From: Narthecium ossifragum
Taxonomy: Eukaryota; Streptophyta; Magnoliopsida; Dioscoreales; Nartheciaceae
Assembly: GCA_963920575.1 (NCBI GenBank)
Contig: OY986970.1
Location: 22,389,274-22,453,273 of the forward strand
DNA: 64,000 nucleotides
Direction of reading: 5' to 3'
Below, in pieces: positions 32,195 to 43,906 of this stretch. Position 1 is the stretch's first letter. Each line of letters starts with the position of its first letter. The position numbers were made by a program, and so were the translations under genes. The notes beneath the pieces are model-generated. The model was not told the DNA's origin. It ran no database searches and saw nothing but the letters and a program-made list of their open reading frames with translations.

Positions 32195-33419
32195 ACACCA
32201 TCACCATCTAACCCTCTTTCCCTATCCCCCATTCTCCTCCTTCCTCTTTCACCACCGGCCAACAATCCCACCTCCTCTAACGTCTTTCTCCATCGGCCAA
32301 GCCAGCCACCCTCTCAGGTCAGCCCCCACAACTCTAGCCCTTTTCAACGACTCCGGTTATCTCTGCGGCCAACCTGAGCTTCCAACGCAACAACCATCTA
32401 GATCCGGTGATCTTGGCCCCACCTATCTCTCTTGGAACCCTCCTTCTTCACCTGCGTCCCCTCCAAGTCTCACCCTGATGTTAGCCAAGCCCTTCTGTGG
32501 CCCCCTTGACCTTCCCTTCGTCGCCCTCCACTGTCATGACCTCCGACCGCCACCGTCGAAGCCTCCAACCTCCTCTGGACACCTGAAGCCCACCCCAAGA
32601 TCTCAGGAACTCCTTCTGCAAGCTTCCCAACCGATCCACGGCGTCGGCGACCATTGATTGGCAGTTGATCGTCCCCCTTAAGCACCACCGGCACCACCCC
32701 TCCTTGGAACCGCCGCCTCCACCCCCCATAGGCGCGATCCAACCCGAGAGACCAATCCATGAGTCCTGAGGTCCTCACGACCTCAAATTCATCAACTCCG
32801 GTGACCTGTAGCCGCTCCTTGCCGACAATCGAGCTCCAGCAACCCTCGTCAAGTCACTCTGAACCGGATCTAAGTTGACTCAGACAACCAGATCCGATCA
32901 GGTCTGGATCTAGCCATCCAGACTTGACTTTATCAGATCTCAACCAACTCAGATCAAACCAGATATGAGACGATCTTAGCCCTCCAACTCAGATCCAATC
33001 CGATCCAGGTGCATCCTGCCCCAATCCCCTACTCCTACTTAAATTCTAACTCAATTAGGAGTCCGATTTTCACTTGGATTAAGCCAAATTAATTAGCCTT
33101 CCTCTCTTCCCTCTAGCCCAATTTTATCATTGAGCGCCCACCCAATGCACCTAGGTTAGGCAAGGGACATAGTACTCGTGCTTACAAGCCCTATACTTAG
33201 ATTTAGTGCCGGAAGCAGAAACCGTGGGCTGTTTCTTGGATCTCCATGACACTAAATTAGAGCCAAGATAAATGCCATATGCAGATACTTAGAGCCGCGT
33301 ATGGGCAGCTGGCCCATTCGGCATCAGAGAAGGCTAATATCTCTATAGTGGAGGAGCTAGAGAAGAACAAGCTGAGATTGAGGGTCCTTTCACGTAACGC
33401 AAAATGTGTTTAGTTGATT
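32195..33419. other. CT-rich non-coding flank, no gene seen
   Basis: This sequence continues the pre-insertion sequence from 27641. It is rich in CCTCC/CCACC, with repeated CAGATC/TCAGATC motifs around 32870-33010. Short Pro/Ser ORFs are low-complexity. It leads into the dead copia pol. Confidence 0.4.
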
Positions 33420-34130
33420 GAAAGTGATGCTCAGCGGGGGATTGCATAAACTGACCTTCAAAGTTGACAGCATGAGATATATCGGGTTGTGAAATGGTTA
33501 AGTACCGAAGAGCTCCCACCAAGCTTCAGTCGCGAGTTGGATTAGAGGAAGGAGAGCCTTCTTTTCATAGGCAGTTAAACTGTCAAGGAATATAGCTCGA
33601 GAAAGAATTTCATGAGCATATTTGGTCAGACTTAAAAATTAACCTTATGCAATACTATGAACCTCTAATCCGAGAAAGTAATTCAAAGACCCCAAGTTCT
33701 TTCTAGCAAAGTCGTTGCTGAGTCGAGCAATGAGTTCATCAAGCATTCGAGAATCATTTACCCTAACAATGATGTCATCCATGTGAAACAATAAGTATTA
33801 TGAGCCCTTGTTTAGTACTAAGAGTAAATAATGATGAATCAGGTTTAACGGCAGAGAAAATCAACTTGCAAAAGAAAGGAGCTGAATCTTTCAAACCAGG
33901 CCAAAGGCGCATGTTTAAGGCCATGGATAGCCTTTTAGAGGCAACACACATGAGAAGGATATCGTGGATCTGTGTGCCCCGGAGATTGTTCTATAGAATC
34001 TTCTTCTTGAAGAACCTCATTCAAGAAGGCATTTTTAACATCTAATTGTTGAAGAGGCCAATGACTAGAGATAGCTAAAGCGGGCACAAACCGAATGCTA
34101 GAAGCTTTAACAACGGGGCAAATGTAGACT
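33420..34130 (-). pseudogene. Ty1/copia reverse transcriptase-RNase H remnant
   Basis: On the minus strand, fragments in several frames read LQQLDVKNAFLNEVLQEE, KAIHGLKHAPLAWFERF, MDDIIVRVNDSRMLDELIAR and NLGSLNYFLGLEV, then LTKYAHEIL. These are the copia RT fingers/palm (D of LDVKNAFL, a VDD-type catalytic site here read as MDD) and the RT-RNase H linker. Stops and frameshifts are frequent, so it is an old inactive copy. No LTRs could be linked to it. Confidence 0.8.
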
Positions 34131-36012
34131 CTTAATCCATGGGTTAAGATCAGAGAAGATGGACACAGGACGATGGGTGGAGAAGATGGTGGGAGGTAGA
34201 AGATAATGGATATTATATCAACCTTATAAGAGGAGACCTAGAGAAAATAATAGTTAATGTGATAGTCCACATCCATTCAACTCAAGATCCAAGGGTCGAG
34301 AATGAAAAAATATGGTATAACAGAAATTGTAACTAAATGGATAAATAGAAATGGGTCAGGTAGCATGGGTACGAGCCCACACTAGTTATTATATAGGGAT
34401 GAGTTAGGTTATTATGTGATTAGGTTTTATGTAGGGATGGATTTTACATTATTATATGTGAGTGAATTTTAATGGAGGTGATTACAAATTAAAGTAATAG
34501 GAGCATTTAGATCAAAATGCAACAGAAGGGGTTCTAAAATGACAAAAGAGGTAGTTTTATTTGCACCACATTTTTCACTTCATTAACCATATTTTTTTTT
34601 AAATCCCAAAATGCCCTTTTTCTTTGAAGGTGGTGGTAGGTTGGTGTGCTAGGGCATGGGGGTCATTTGTGGGTGGGTGGGTGGTGGGCGGGGGGTGTCA
34701 CCGGGAAAATGAGGGAACAAAATTTTCTCGCTTACTTGTCCGATGATGGCGTCAAAAGACACCCTCATCGAGCCCGCACACCACCGCCGCGTGCTCTGCA
34801 CGCCGAATGTGCTCCACTCACACGTCGTCTGCTCGCCATCTGTGCACCGCTTGTGCACCTCGCCTGGCAGCCCGACTGCCTCTTGACCAGCCCTACTTTT
34901 TGCCTTGCACTCACCCAAGACACACACGAATTTGGGTAAGGGATGAGATCCCAACTCCTTTATTGACTAGCGATTACAAGAGCACTCTTCTCTCGTCCCC
35001 AACCCTTTGGAGTACAATCACTCTCAATACAAGAAGCTCTCAACCCAAAATTCGAAAAGAACCACCCAATTCTTCTATCTCACGATCTCAATCCGTGACT
35101 TTGCCCATAACCCAGATGCCCCCACATCTAGCCGACCTCTTCCTTATATAGAGGAGAGTCCATGACTTGCTTCAACAAGTCAAGTTCCCAGTTCAACCTC
35201 AAGTCCTAGGCTTCATGCTTATCCAATCACGCAATCAGCCACTTACAAAGCTTCCTAGCCTATTTGGACTCTTACATGATTTAAGACTTGCCAAAGATGG
35301 TTGTTTGCCTAAATCCGTACCACTTTGGCTCGAAATAGGACTCCTTATTTTCGCGAGCCAGGTACAACTTCCCCCATGCCATATTCCATATTGCCATCCG
35401 CGCCACTCATGGGCATTCGCGAGCCAGGTCCATGATGGTTGTTTTCTCCAGCTGGCCAACCGCGCCACTCATGGGCATTCCGCATCTCGCGCGCACCTTG
35501 CGTGCCATCCCGCATGCCCCGCGCACCTCCCTGGGTTGCCTTGGCGCGCATCATGCTCGCTTCTCTCGTCACATGGCGCGTCGTACTTCGTCTTGGCTCC
35601 AGCCGCCGTGCCACCTTTGAAATCCGCCGCGTCCTGCCATGCCGCATCGCGTCGTGCCGCCTCCTGCCATGCCATGCCGCGCGCCAAACTCCTTTGGCGC
35701 GTCATATTGTTTGTGTGCCTCCCTGGTTGCCTCGCAACGCGTCTTGCTCGCTAGGATCCCTTCATGGCTCGCTTCTTCTTTGGCTCGGACCGCCGTGCGA
35801 TTTTCAACTTTGACCGTGCCATCTTCAAAATCCCTCGCGCCATGCCTGTGTCATGGATCGAGCCCCTGACAAGGGGGGGGGGGGGGGGTTGGTTTAATGT
35901 TGGTGGCGGTAATGATGATGATGATGATGGTGCTTGTGTTGGTCATGGTGGATATTGGGGCCGCGAAGGTGGTGCTAGTGGAGGTTGCGGGGCCAGGGTC
36001 GTGGCGGTGGTT
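34131..36012. other. GC-rich LTR-like stretch, no gene seen
   Basis: 34640-35870 is GC-rich with repeated GCGCGC/CATGGCGC, and ORFs on both strands rich in Ala, Arg, His and Ser that look non-coding. A TCCTTATATAGAGGAG segment at about 35140 (a TATA-like box in either direction) and CAAGACACACACGAATTTGGG near 34915 suggest a minus-strand retroelement LTR. A CCACTCATGGGCATTC segment recurs (35402, 35466). It ends at a run of 16 G (35873-35888). Confidence 0.4.
35873..35888 (+). repeat. Homopolymer run of 16 G
   Basis: An uninterrupted guanine run just after GCCCCTGACAA. Length is likely unreliable in the assembly. Confidence 0.88.
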
Positions 36013-36021
36013 TAAAACTTA

Positions 36022-36170
36022 GTAAACCAAGTCCCAAAGGAATGAGGCATTTTAAAAATAGTGAACTATAATTAGTCCATTACTATTTACTTGTGGGATT
36101 TTACTTAAAATTTGGACATGTTTAACCAAATAGTGTTACAAATTAGCAACATAATATGTAATGTATAGAA
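36022..36170 (+). repeat. ~148-bp direct repeat, copy 1
   Basis: Begins GTAAACCAAGTCCCAAAGG and ends near GTAATGTATAGAAAA. It matches 36533-36680 with few differences. A weaker GGTGGNNNTGGGGGCCACGAAGG match upstream of both copies suggests the duplication is larger. Confidence 0.8.
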
Positions 36171-36532
36171 AAATCTCACTCAAATATCAACTTAACACTT
36201 AATATGTTTTTGTGTAGATCTCTTCCACTATGATGGATGATTAAATCGAAATATATCGATAAATAGTTTCTTTTTCTTTTTTTTTTCTTGTAGATTTAGT
36301 AATAATATGTGTCATTTCTGCACAAAAAGTACAGTGTTAATGTTACTGATAGAAATTTGGTAACCGTTTGACCCCCCTCCACTGCAATCCTAGTTCCGTT
36401 TAGGGTGTTCATGGTGGTGGAAATGGGGGCCACGAAGGTAAAAAATGATACTATGCCATTGTTAGCTGGGTCTGTATAGTGCCGACCTAATGTGGAGGTA
36501 TTATATATATATGAATGGGTTCTAATCAGTGG

Positions 36533-36680
36533 TTAAACCAAGTCCCAAAGGGATGAGGCATTTTAAAAATAGTGAACTATAATTAGTTCATTACTATTTA
36601 CTTGTAGGTTTTTATTTAAAATTTGGACATGTTTAATCAAATAGTGTTACAAATTAGCAACATAGTATGTAATGTACAGA
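36533..36680 (+). repeat. ~148-bp direct repeat, copy 2
   Basis: Second copy, 511 bp downstream of copy 1. It lies next to a GTATTATATATATATG microsatellite. Confidence 0.8.
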
Positions 36681-36689
36681 AAAGTGCGG

Positions 36690-39190
36690 ATTTGTGGACT
36701 AAAAGTATGAATTAAAATATTTATAAATTTAGACGCTCATTGAGTGATTAAGGGTTTATCCTCCGGAGAATCTTCAATCATATATATAAAAGAGATTTTA
36801 CAAAATAGACGAAAGATCTTACAAGGGGAAGTAGTAGAGAAGAAAAGAAGAAGAGCTGAAGAGAGGTCTACCAAGTGCTAAGTGTTTGGTGCTAAGTGCT
36901 CCCTTCGTTACACACATCGGTATTTATAGAAGAGGGAGTCCGACAGGCCGGTACTCACTTCTTTCAAATGTCAACAAAAGCAGCTGATTGACAGCTGAAT
37001 TATTTTTTATTTTACTATGCAGTTACTATTCTGTACTATTTGACACTATTTACGTAGTATTTGGCACTATTCTAATTTTGAGTTTTGATTTCAATCTTTC
37101 TGCGGTGATTTCTGACATTTTGGTCATGTGGGATCTACCACTTCGTGTGCTAGGTGCTCTTGCAGTCGTTCGAGTAGTGTTGATGATTTGACCCTGTCTA
37201 TAACCTCCGTCCGCAATCACTATTAGGACTGGCTTTAGTAGTCGATCCTTTGCTAGGTAGAATTTGTTCCTGAAGTAGATTCTGCCAAAACTCTGGTCTT
37301 AGCTCGTCATGATTAGAATCTTGAGCATCTTGCATACAGCAGCTGGACGCTTTGTCAGATAGATAAAAAATGTATGCTATTTGCTTCTTCATGTGGTCGA
37401 AGCATTTCTGCATAATTTGTTTTCTTGAAACTTGAGGGTATTTCCTCTGCAGCATTCCTTTAACTTTGGTAAAAGGATTCTCTACCTATACCTCTTGAGT
37501 GATATTCTAATCAAGTATTTCTTAATTCTTTTAGATAATTTCAGTAATTTCTTCAACCTTTTTGTTGACATTAATTTTTTCCCACTATTTGATGTGGAAT
37601 TTTCTTTTGAGACATGGGAGATGAGAATCATCATATCCTGTCTCAATAGTAAATTTCCAGATTCAGGGGATATCTATCTCTGTGAAGAAATATAGCTGAC
37701 ATAATTCTTCCAAAATTTCTTCTTCACTCATAGTGAATCACGTGGTGAGATTTTACCCATTGATTGTATAAATTTGCAATTGGTTATGGTAAGATTGCCA
37801 GATTAGTTCCCAACTTGGACCACCAATCATAAAACTAAGTGGGCAATTCTATTTTGAGGATTTTGGGACATAACTTGAAGAACCAAGTATGTTTTTTTTT
37901 AATTATCAAACAAGAATACCTAATAGAAAGCATTTTTGTAGTCCCAGTAATTGAAGTTTCCAACATTTTTGCCAGTCTTTATTTGAATGGCTTTATGAGT
38001 ACTCAGACCCCATTATCTTGGACTTAGTATACTTTTCATTGGGCACTTGTCATATGCTGATATAAATTTGACATCATCATTTGGATGTCTATGCTCAAAA
38101 ATTACTTCTTTCTATGCCAGCAGAGCTTGCATCCATCATCTTGGCTTATTAGCCTCAACTTGATAATAATTATTATCCAAATATCTCTTCCTCAATTTTT
38201 CAGAATCATCCATTGATGATATATCCTCTTTATCAATGTAGAGGATTATTTCTGAAACAATTTTGGTAAACAATAGCGGCACATTCTACTATATCTGCAT
38301 AGTTGAGTTCAGAGGTATTACCTATATCATTAGCCCTTGAGGTAAATTCATGAAGGATTTCTTCATATTCTGAGACTAAATTTCTCAGAGTATTATCACA
38401 GGAATATTTTCCTTTGCCTCTATTTTGGCGAATTATACTTATGCAAATTTCTCCCTAAATTTGGATCTGCTGAAGGTTTGGCCTCTTCCACATCGTCCTC
38501 TTCCTCTCCCTGAATCGTGGGAAGAACTACCACGCTTCATTTTGACCATGTAAACTTCACGGGTTAAAAAATCAGGTAAACAATTAGCTTTTCCTTTAAT
38601 ATATTCAATTGACAAATTAAAGACTGATACTTCAGCTTGCCAATGTGCAAAAATTTATTTGGATGTTAATTTTTTACATCCTATTCAATAACATTCTTGG
38701 TAGAGCTACAATCAATTTTTAGAATAAAATGCTGATTCAAGACATCATCTTGAAATTTATATAAGCATTTAATAGTAGAAAGATCTCCGTCTTCAAACCC
38801 TAGCCTTATCCTTTTTGTCTCTGATTTTTCTCTCCAAAAGATGAGAAATTCGAATGGAATAACCCTATTTATAGGAGCACTCCCAAAATTAGGGTTTTGC
38901 TTAAGTTGGACTTCTATTACAACAAGGATTTCCTGGATTAATTCATGGCAGTCTAATCCAGTCGGAAGTGGGTCCAATCTAATGGTCATTTAAAAATACG
39001 TCCAACACGAAAGCTGTAGATTAGGAAGTCTTCTGTCTGATCCCGAAGATTTCATAATATTCAGACTCATCTACAATATTTCACGAGTAGTCTCCTGAAC
39101 ATCGACGGACCAATTTACCAGCATCTGTTTATCTTCATAGTCTTCAAAGTTGCTATTAATCTGTCCAGAATCTTGCAAAGTGTCCAACAT
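36690..39190 (-). pseudogene. Decayed AT-rich element with minus-strand coding traces, unidentified
   Basis: Minus-strand open pieces at 37455-37198 (Lys/Gln-rich, 85 codons) and 38989-38681 (102 codons) are joined by sequence that reads as broken protein in shifting frames, including a Gly/Arg-rich RGRGRCGRGQ-like stretch near 38500. The look is of a retroelement or old viral-type gag/coat region, but there is no CCHC knuckle, protease or RT motif I can point to. Left unassigned. Confidence 0.3.
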
Positions 39191-39446
39191 CAAAGTTGTT
39201 CGTCTTGATGTTTTCTAGAAATCCTCCAAATTTTAGGACTTTAAGATTTATCTGGAGATTTTGGAGAATTCGTTTCAAACTGACAGCGAAGAGGCGTAAT
39301 TTCAACATATTAGCATTTTTCTGTATTTTTTAACTTGAATCTTCGCTAAACCTAAAATCAACTAACAAACTATCAAATAAAAACACTCTCGGACTAACAA
39401 AGGTAAATTAAGGGGTTTAATCTTGAATATTTACTAACTCATAATA
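39190..39446 (-). mobile_element. Inverted, diverged fragment of an element-B-type LTR
   Basis: GGACTAACAAAGGTAAATTA followed by AGGGGTTTAATC at about 39394-39422 is the reverse complement of the start of the element B LTR beside it (TTAAACCCC...TTACCTTTGTTAGG). AACATCAAAGTTGTTCGTC and TTAAATTTGAA-type blocks upstream fit weakly as well. The two LTR starts are head to head, about 25 bp apart. Confidence 0.55.
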
Positions 39447-42400
39447 TGTGATAAGTCACTAATTATTCCTCATTAAACCCCTTGAATTACCTTTGTTAGG
39501 ACTAAAGTAGGTGTATTTGATATCCTATTATTTAATTTCAGGTTTAAGTATGATTTGAGAAGAAATATAATAAATTCGGTCAAAAATCACTAAATTATGC
39601 AAAAAGACTGGTTCGTCGACTGTTTGGAAATAAATCACCAGACATTCTACAGACCTCCAAATATTCTGAAATTCTGGAAAATAAACGAAGACTTCAGGGT
39701 CTACAACTTTCATGTTGAACACGTTATGCGGTTCTGTCACGCCCCGCCCCGGGATATACCCACCCCGACCACGGGACGCGAGGAAAACCTGTTCTACACT
39801 TAACACCACATAATTAACCTGCTCTCAACATCATAATTTAAACCATCATCAATACACTATATTTATCCTGATAGATAAACAAGCTATGATGCACTACACT
39901 ATTCCAAACGTTCAAGATCAATCACATAATTTATTACAAACTTCTGGTTTCAATAACCTGAATCAATCTAATTCAAATACTGACTTCAATTGTTTAATTA
40001 CAAATTTCTGAATCTGAAAGCATGAATCAAATCATTAATCAAATCTCATAATTCCAATGTCGCTACAACTCTCAAATGAATGAAATTAAATAATTTAATT
40101 AAAATCTATGTCGAATCCTCCCACGATCTCAAACTCGGGTGTCATCACCTGAAGAACCTGCAAAAGTAGGGGTGAGCAAAAAGCCCAATAGGAGACTAAC
40201 TAACGACATACAAAAAACTAACTAATAACCAACATAAATATGCAATGCAATCTGGCGCCTAAGTCTTAGCTCAAGGGAAGTCACAACCTAAGCCCAAGCT
40301 CGCAATCGACCCATCGCTCTCCACCACGGTCCGGGCGACTACCCTGCCAACCGTGGGCACAGCTCGCTCTCCACCACAGTCCGGGACACTACCCTGCCAA
40401 CTGTGGGCACAGCTAGACTGGCGTCGACCAGCAGACATTAGGCTACCTCCCAATAGCCACTAAGACTAAGGTTCCAGAGGATCAACCAGTCCTCTATCAA
40501 TAACAATTTTAATTTAATAATCATTCTCGTAACACCCCGATCGCTCACGGGGACCACGTCCACCCATAGCCTCGATCGCAAGTTCCTTGACCAGACCCCC
40601 GGCCTAGTCATGCAATGCGTTCTGTACAAAAGCGGCTACTCCAGCAAAATAGCATAGCCCACATCCATCACAACCATATTGTACCAGCATTTACATACAA
40701 CTCCTAAGCACCACAGGATTATATCGAATCACAGATCATCCAAACATGAAAGTAATTCACCTACATACAAATAAGCACTTCCACATCACATAAATTGCAC
40801 AGCAACAATTAGCCATAGCTAACACATCACAGACAACCATAATCTTCCATGAGAATGGATCAAACCACAATTCTACAATTCAAGCAAAATAACAGAACAC
40901 GTAAACAAAATAACTATAATGTAATCAGCATAGAATTACCAGCCTGAGCATCACCTCAAATATATATATCTACACATCATCCATGATTTACGGTAGTGAT
41001 ACTAGTTAGTTTCAAGTATGCAGTTTGGATAGTCCACCTACCTCACAGAAGAACAAGAACGACTCCCCAAGCCACAAGATCCAAGCACTACACCTCAGCT
41101 TCCTCTGTTGCCATGCAAGAATACATTTTATTTATTAAGAGGAGATACTATCCGATTACACCAAGTGAAGTTAACCCTACTACCGTAAACCCACAGAAGC
41201 TGCCAACAGGGAAGAAAAGAAGCGAAGAAAGGGAGTTCGGAGTTGATTACTCATTCTACACCAAAACCAAAAAGAGATGCACAATCGCTGCAAGACTAGA
41301 GTATGCTGAACACTACAACCCAACCCAGACAAGTAATACTCTATAATTTTAACTCACTCTCCCACCCTTTGCTCCTCTTTGGTCAAAGTTACTAAAATGA
41401 AAAGGGAACCCATCTAAAGCAGTAATTCTTAGATAGAGAAGAAAACTAAATCAAAGAAACCAATGAAACATGGAAAAAATCTCGGTTAATAACTCCAAGC
41501 ATGCAGAGAGCATATCAATTCCTCTGTTCTGTATAAGAGATAACCAGTCAACAACTCTACATATATCTGATTAGCCATGTTCAAGCAATTTAACTAAGGT
41601 AAATCCATATAGGAATTCTAAAATAAATTCTATTTCTAGATACTACGAATCATCCTCTACAATTTACAATAAAGAAGACTCGGAATCTCTCAGGATGTAA
41701 TGATAAAACATGTAGCAAACCTTGCTAATCAGATTACACTGTTCATCTGAATAGAAACAAGGCAACAGCCCTTAAACTCACTTCGGAAGCAAAACCACAT
41801 GGATTTTGGGCAAATAAAATCCAACTAAATATTCATAACATCCTATCTCTAGATCCCAGATAGAGAACTGACAAGAAATCAAGGATTTGAATGATCAATT
41901 TCAGCCTAATCTCATCTCTTTTCTCATGAAAAACAGGGCAGCAACAACAAGCCCATTCTCTACGACATCTTGAAGAAACCTTATAATAACTCACGTATAT
42001 ACATGTCAAGGCTGTAGCAGATAATCCAAATCAAGAAATAAAAGAGAATGCTCAAATCTAAATGGAAACCCAATATCTCGCAGCAACCCGATCTAAACCA
42101 AAATCCAACATCCAAAACAAAACAAGAAGGAAACAAGGAGCTCAAAAAAATTCCATCCGATCTACTCAATATCAAACAACCCAAACCAAACGATCCAAGG
42201 AAACCCGTCGAAGGAGATCGCAGCGAGAGAGAGAAAGACGAGGCCAGGAAAGAGGGAATAGAAGGAGGTTGCTAACCTCCAGCCAGTGAAGATCCTCCCC
42301 CGCCGGCGGCACTGCTCGCGACGGCGTCGATCCCCTCTCCTCCTCACGGGTGGCGGCAGGAGAAGAACGCGACGAAGAAGGGAATAGGGTTTAGGGTTAT

Positions 42401-43594
42401 TTAGGTGTAGATCCTATTAATAAGGAATTTGCTAAAAACCCCTTCCAAAAGTGATATTTACCTCTAAGTCCTCAATTTGAATACGGGTCCTCACAGGTTC
42501 TCTATAGATTGGTATTAATTTTGAGGAAACGTTGGATTTATGAAAGCTAAAATTTGATAAATGCTGAAATTAATTACTGACGTGGCAGTGAAGACCCAGT
42601 CAAACCGACTGGAGCAATGGATCGGATTTGAGTCCGATCGGTCGCTCCGATGACGTCATCAACACGGAATTTAGGGAAATTAGAATTTAAGTTCAATTAT
42701 AACTCCTAATTCCGGGATCAAGGGTTTCTACTATATAAAGCGGTTGCTCCAGCCGAAATAATCTTCTTTTTGACAATCTTTGGAGAAGGAAAAAGAAGAC
42801 GGCAAGGATGCGGATGGTGACAACTTCCGATTCCAACCCGATGGCTTTCATCCAAAAGATGAGTTGCTAATTCTTGTATTTAGGAATATCATAAAACCCT
42901 AGTGTAGTTTTGGTTTTTATTTAGTTTGATCCTTGTGAACTTCTCGATGCATGATCTCATGAATACAGTTTTATTGTTAATAGAGTTGAAGGAACAAAGT
43001 TCCCTTGACGTACTTTCAGTCCTACATGATTTCTGTAATTGATTGTAGAGATTTATGAGATGGTTTTCATGAAGTTATTGGTTTACTTTTGAGATAAGCT
43101 ATGCTAAGCGAAGATAGGTTGTGCCAAGGTCATTAGGAGTAATATAATTTAATGTAATCGTAGGACCAAAGACAATCTATGCCAAGCAAAGATAGGTTAT
43201 GCCGTTGGCAACATTAACTTTCTTTTAGGGATTCATGTGAGCTTGTAGCCATATGATCCATAATGTTGAGAGAAGGGAACAAGATGATAACTAGAGAAGA
43301 CTAATAACGAAACTAGAGCGGATTGAGTAATTTCTAAGTAACTACTCAATTGATTCGAATTGATCAACCTTTTATTTCTTTTCTTTATTAGTTTAGATAA
43401 CTCTATTCTATCTTTGATTCTTTTCCTTAGTTTTAGGGTTTCGAGAATTGATTTCAGTTTCCAACGTTTTTCCTGTGGATCGACTCCCGACTTCACCGCT
43501 ATCCTACCTAGTAGTGTAGTGATTGAATAAGGATTATAAATTTAATATTTGATTGAGTTTGCAACGTTTTAATGACGATGTTTGCGAGCGATCA
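39447..43594 (+). repeat. Element B 5' LTR (split by an R solo LTR)
   Basis: 39447-39734 continues at 42501-43594 after removal of the R LTR and one GGTTC copy. It matches 47549-48929 throughout, including a CTATATAAAGCGG TATA region at about 42733. Confidence 0.88.
39735..42495 (-). mobile_element. R-family solo LTR, minus strand, perfect TSD GGTTC
   Basis: The plus-strand ends are TGTCACGCCCC...GGGTCCTCACA, flanked by perfect GGTTC duplications (39730-39734, 42496-42500). The uninterrupted site survives in the 3' LTR of element B (about 47830), confirming insertion. At 2,761 bp it is the longest R LTR here. It holds a ~50-bp tandem duplication (CTCTCCACCACRGTCCGGG, about 40316-40410) but no GATCGATC array. 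Confidence 0.9.
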
Positions 43595-43599
43595 CTTTT

Positions 43600-43617
43600 T
43601 GGCATCATTGCCGGGGA
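43600..43617 (+). other. Element B primer-binding site (tRNA-Asp type)
   Basis: TGGCATCATTGCCGGGGA, five bases after the 5' LTR. It corresponds to the element A site with three substitutions, and both match the Athila-type site. Confidence 0.82.
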
Positions 43618-43906
43618 TTTCGACGGGTAACTAATTTATTTTCTCTTAACTCGTTTTCTTGGCTTAGTTAGTTTTTTATCTTTCTTATTTCTTCCTTTCT
43701 TTATTTTACACTTTTTAGGAATTTTGTGACAATTTTTTAGAATTTTTTGCAGCATTGGAACGGATTTTTCTTGAAGGAAGCATCTCACCCACGGCCTGGA
43801 GCGATCGGTCGGACCCCAAACCGACCGATCGGAATTGCGCAGTCAGGTAAGTTTTCTAAATTCAAAATTTTTCGTTTCAATCAATTTTTATATACCAAGG
43901 GGTGCC

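Noticed and set aside
35167..35754. 195-aa plus-strand ORF
   Set aside because: Ala/Arg/His/Ser-rich reading of a GC-rich LTR-like stretch; other frames are equally open and no domain is seen.
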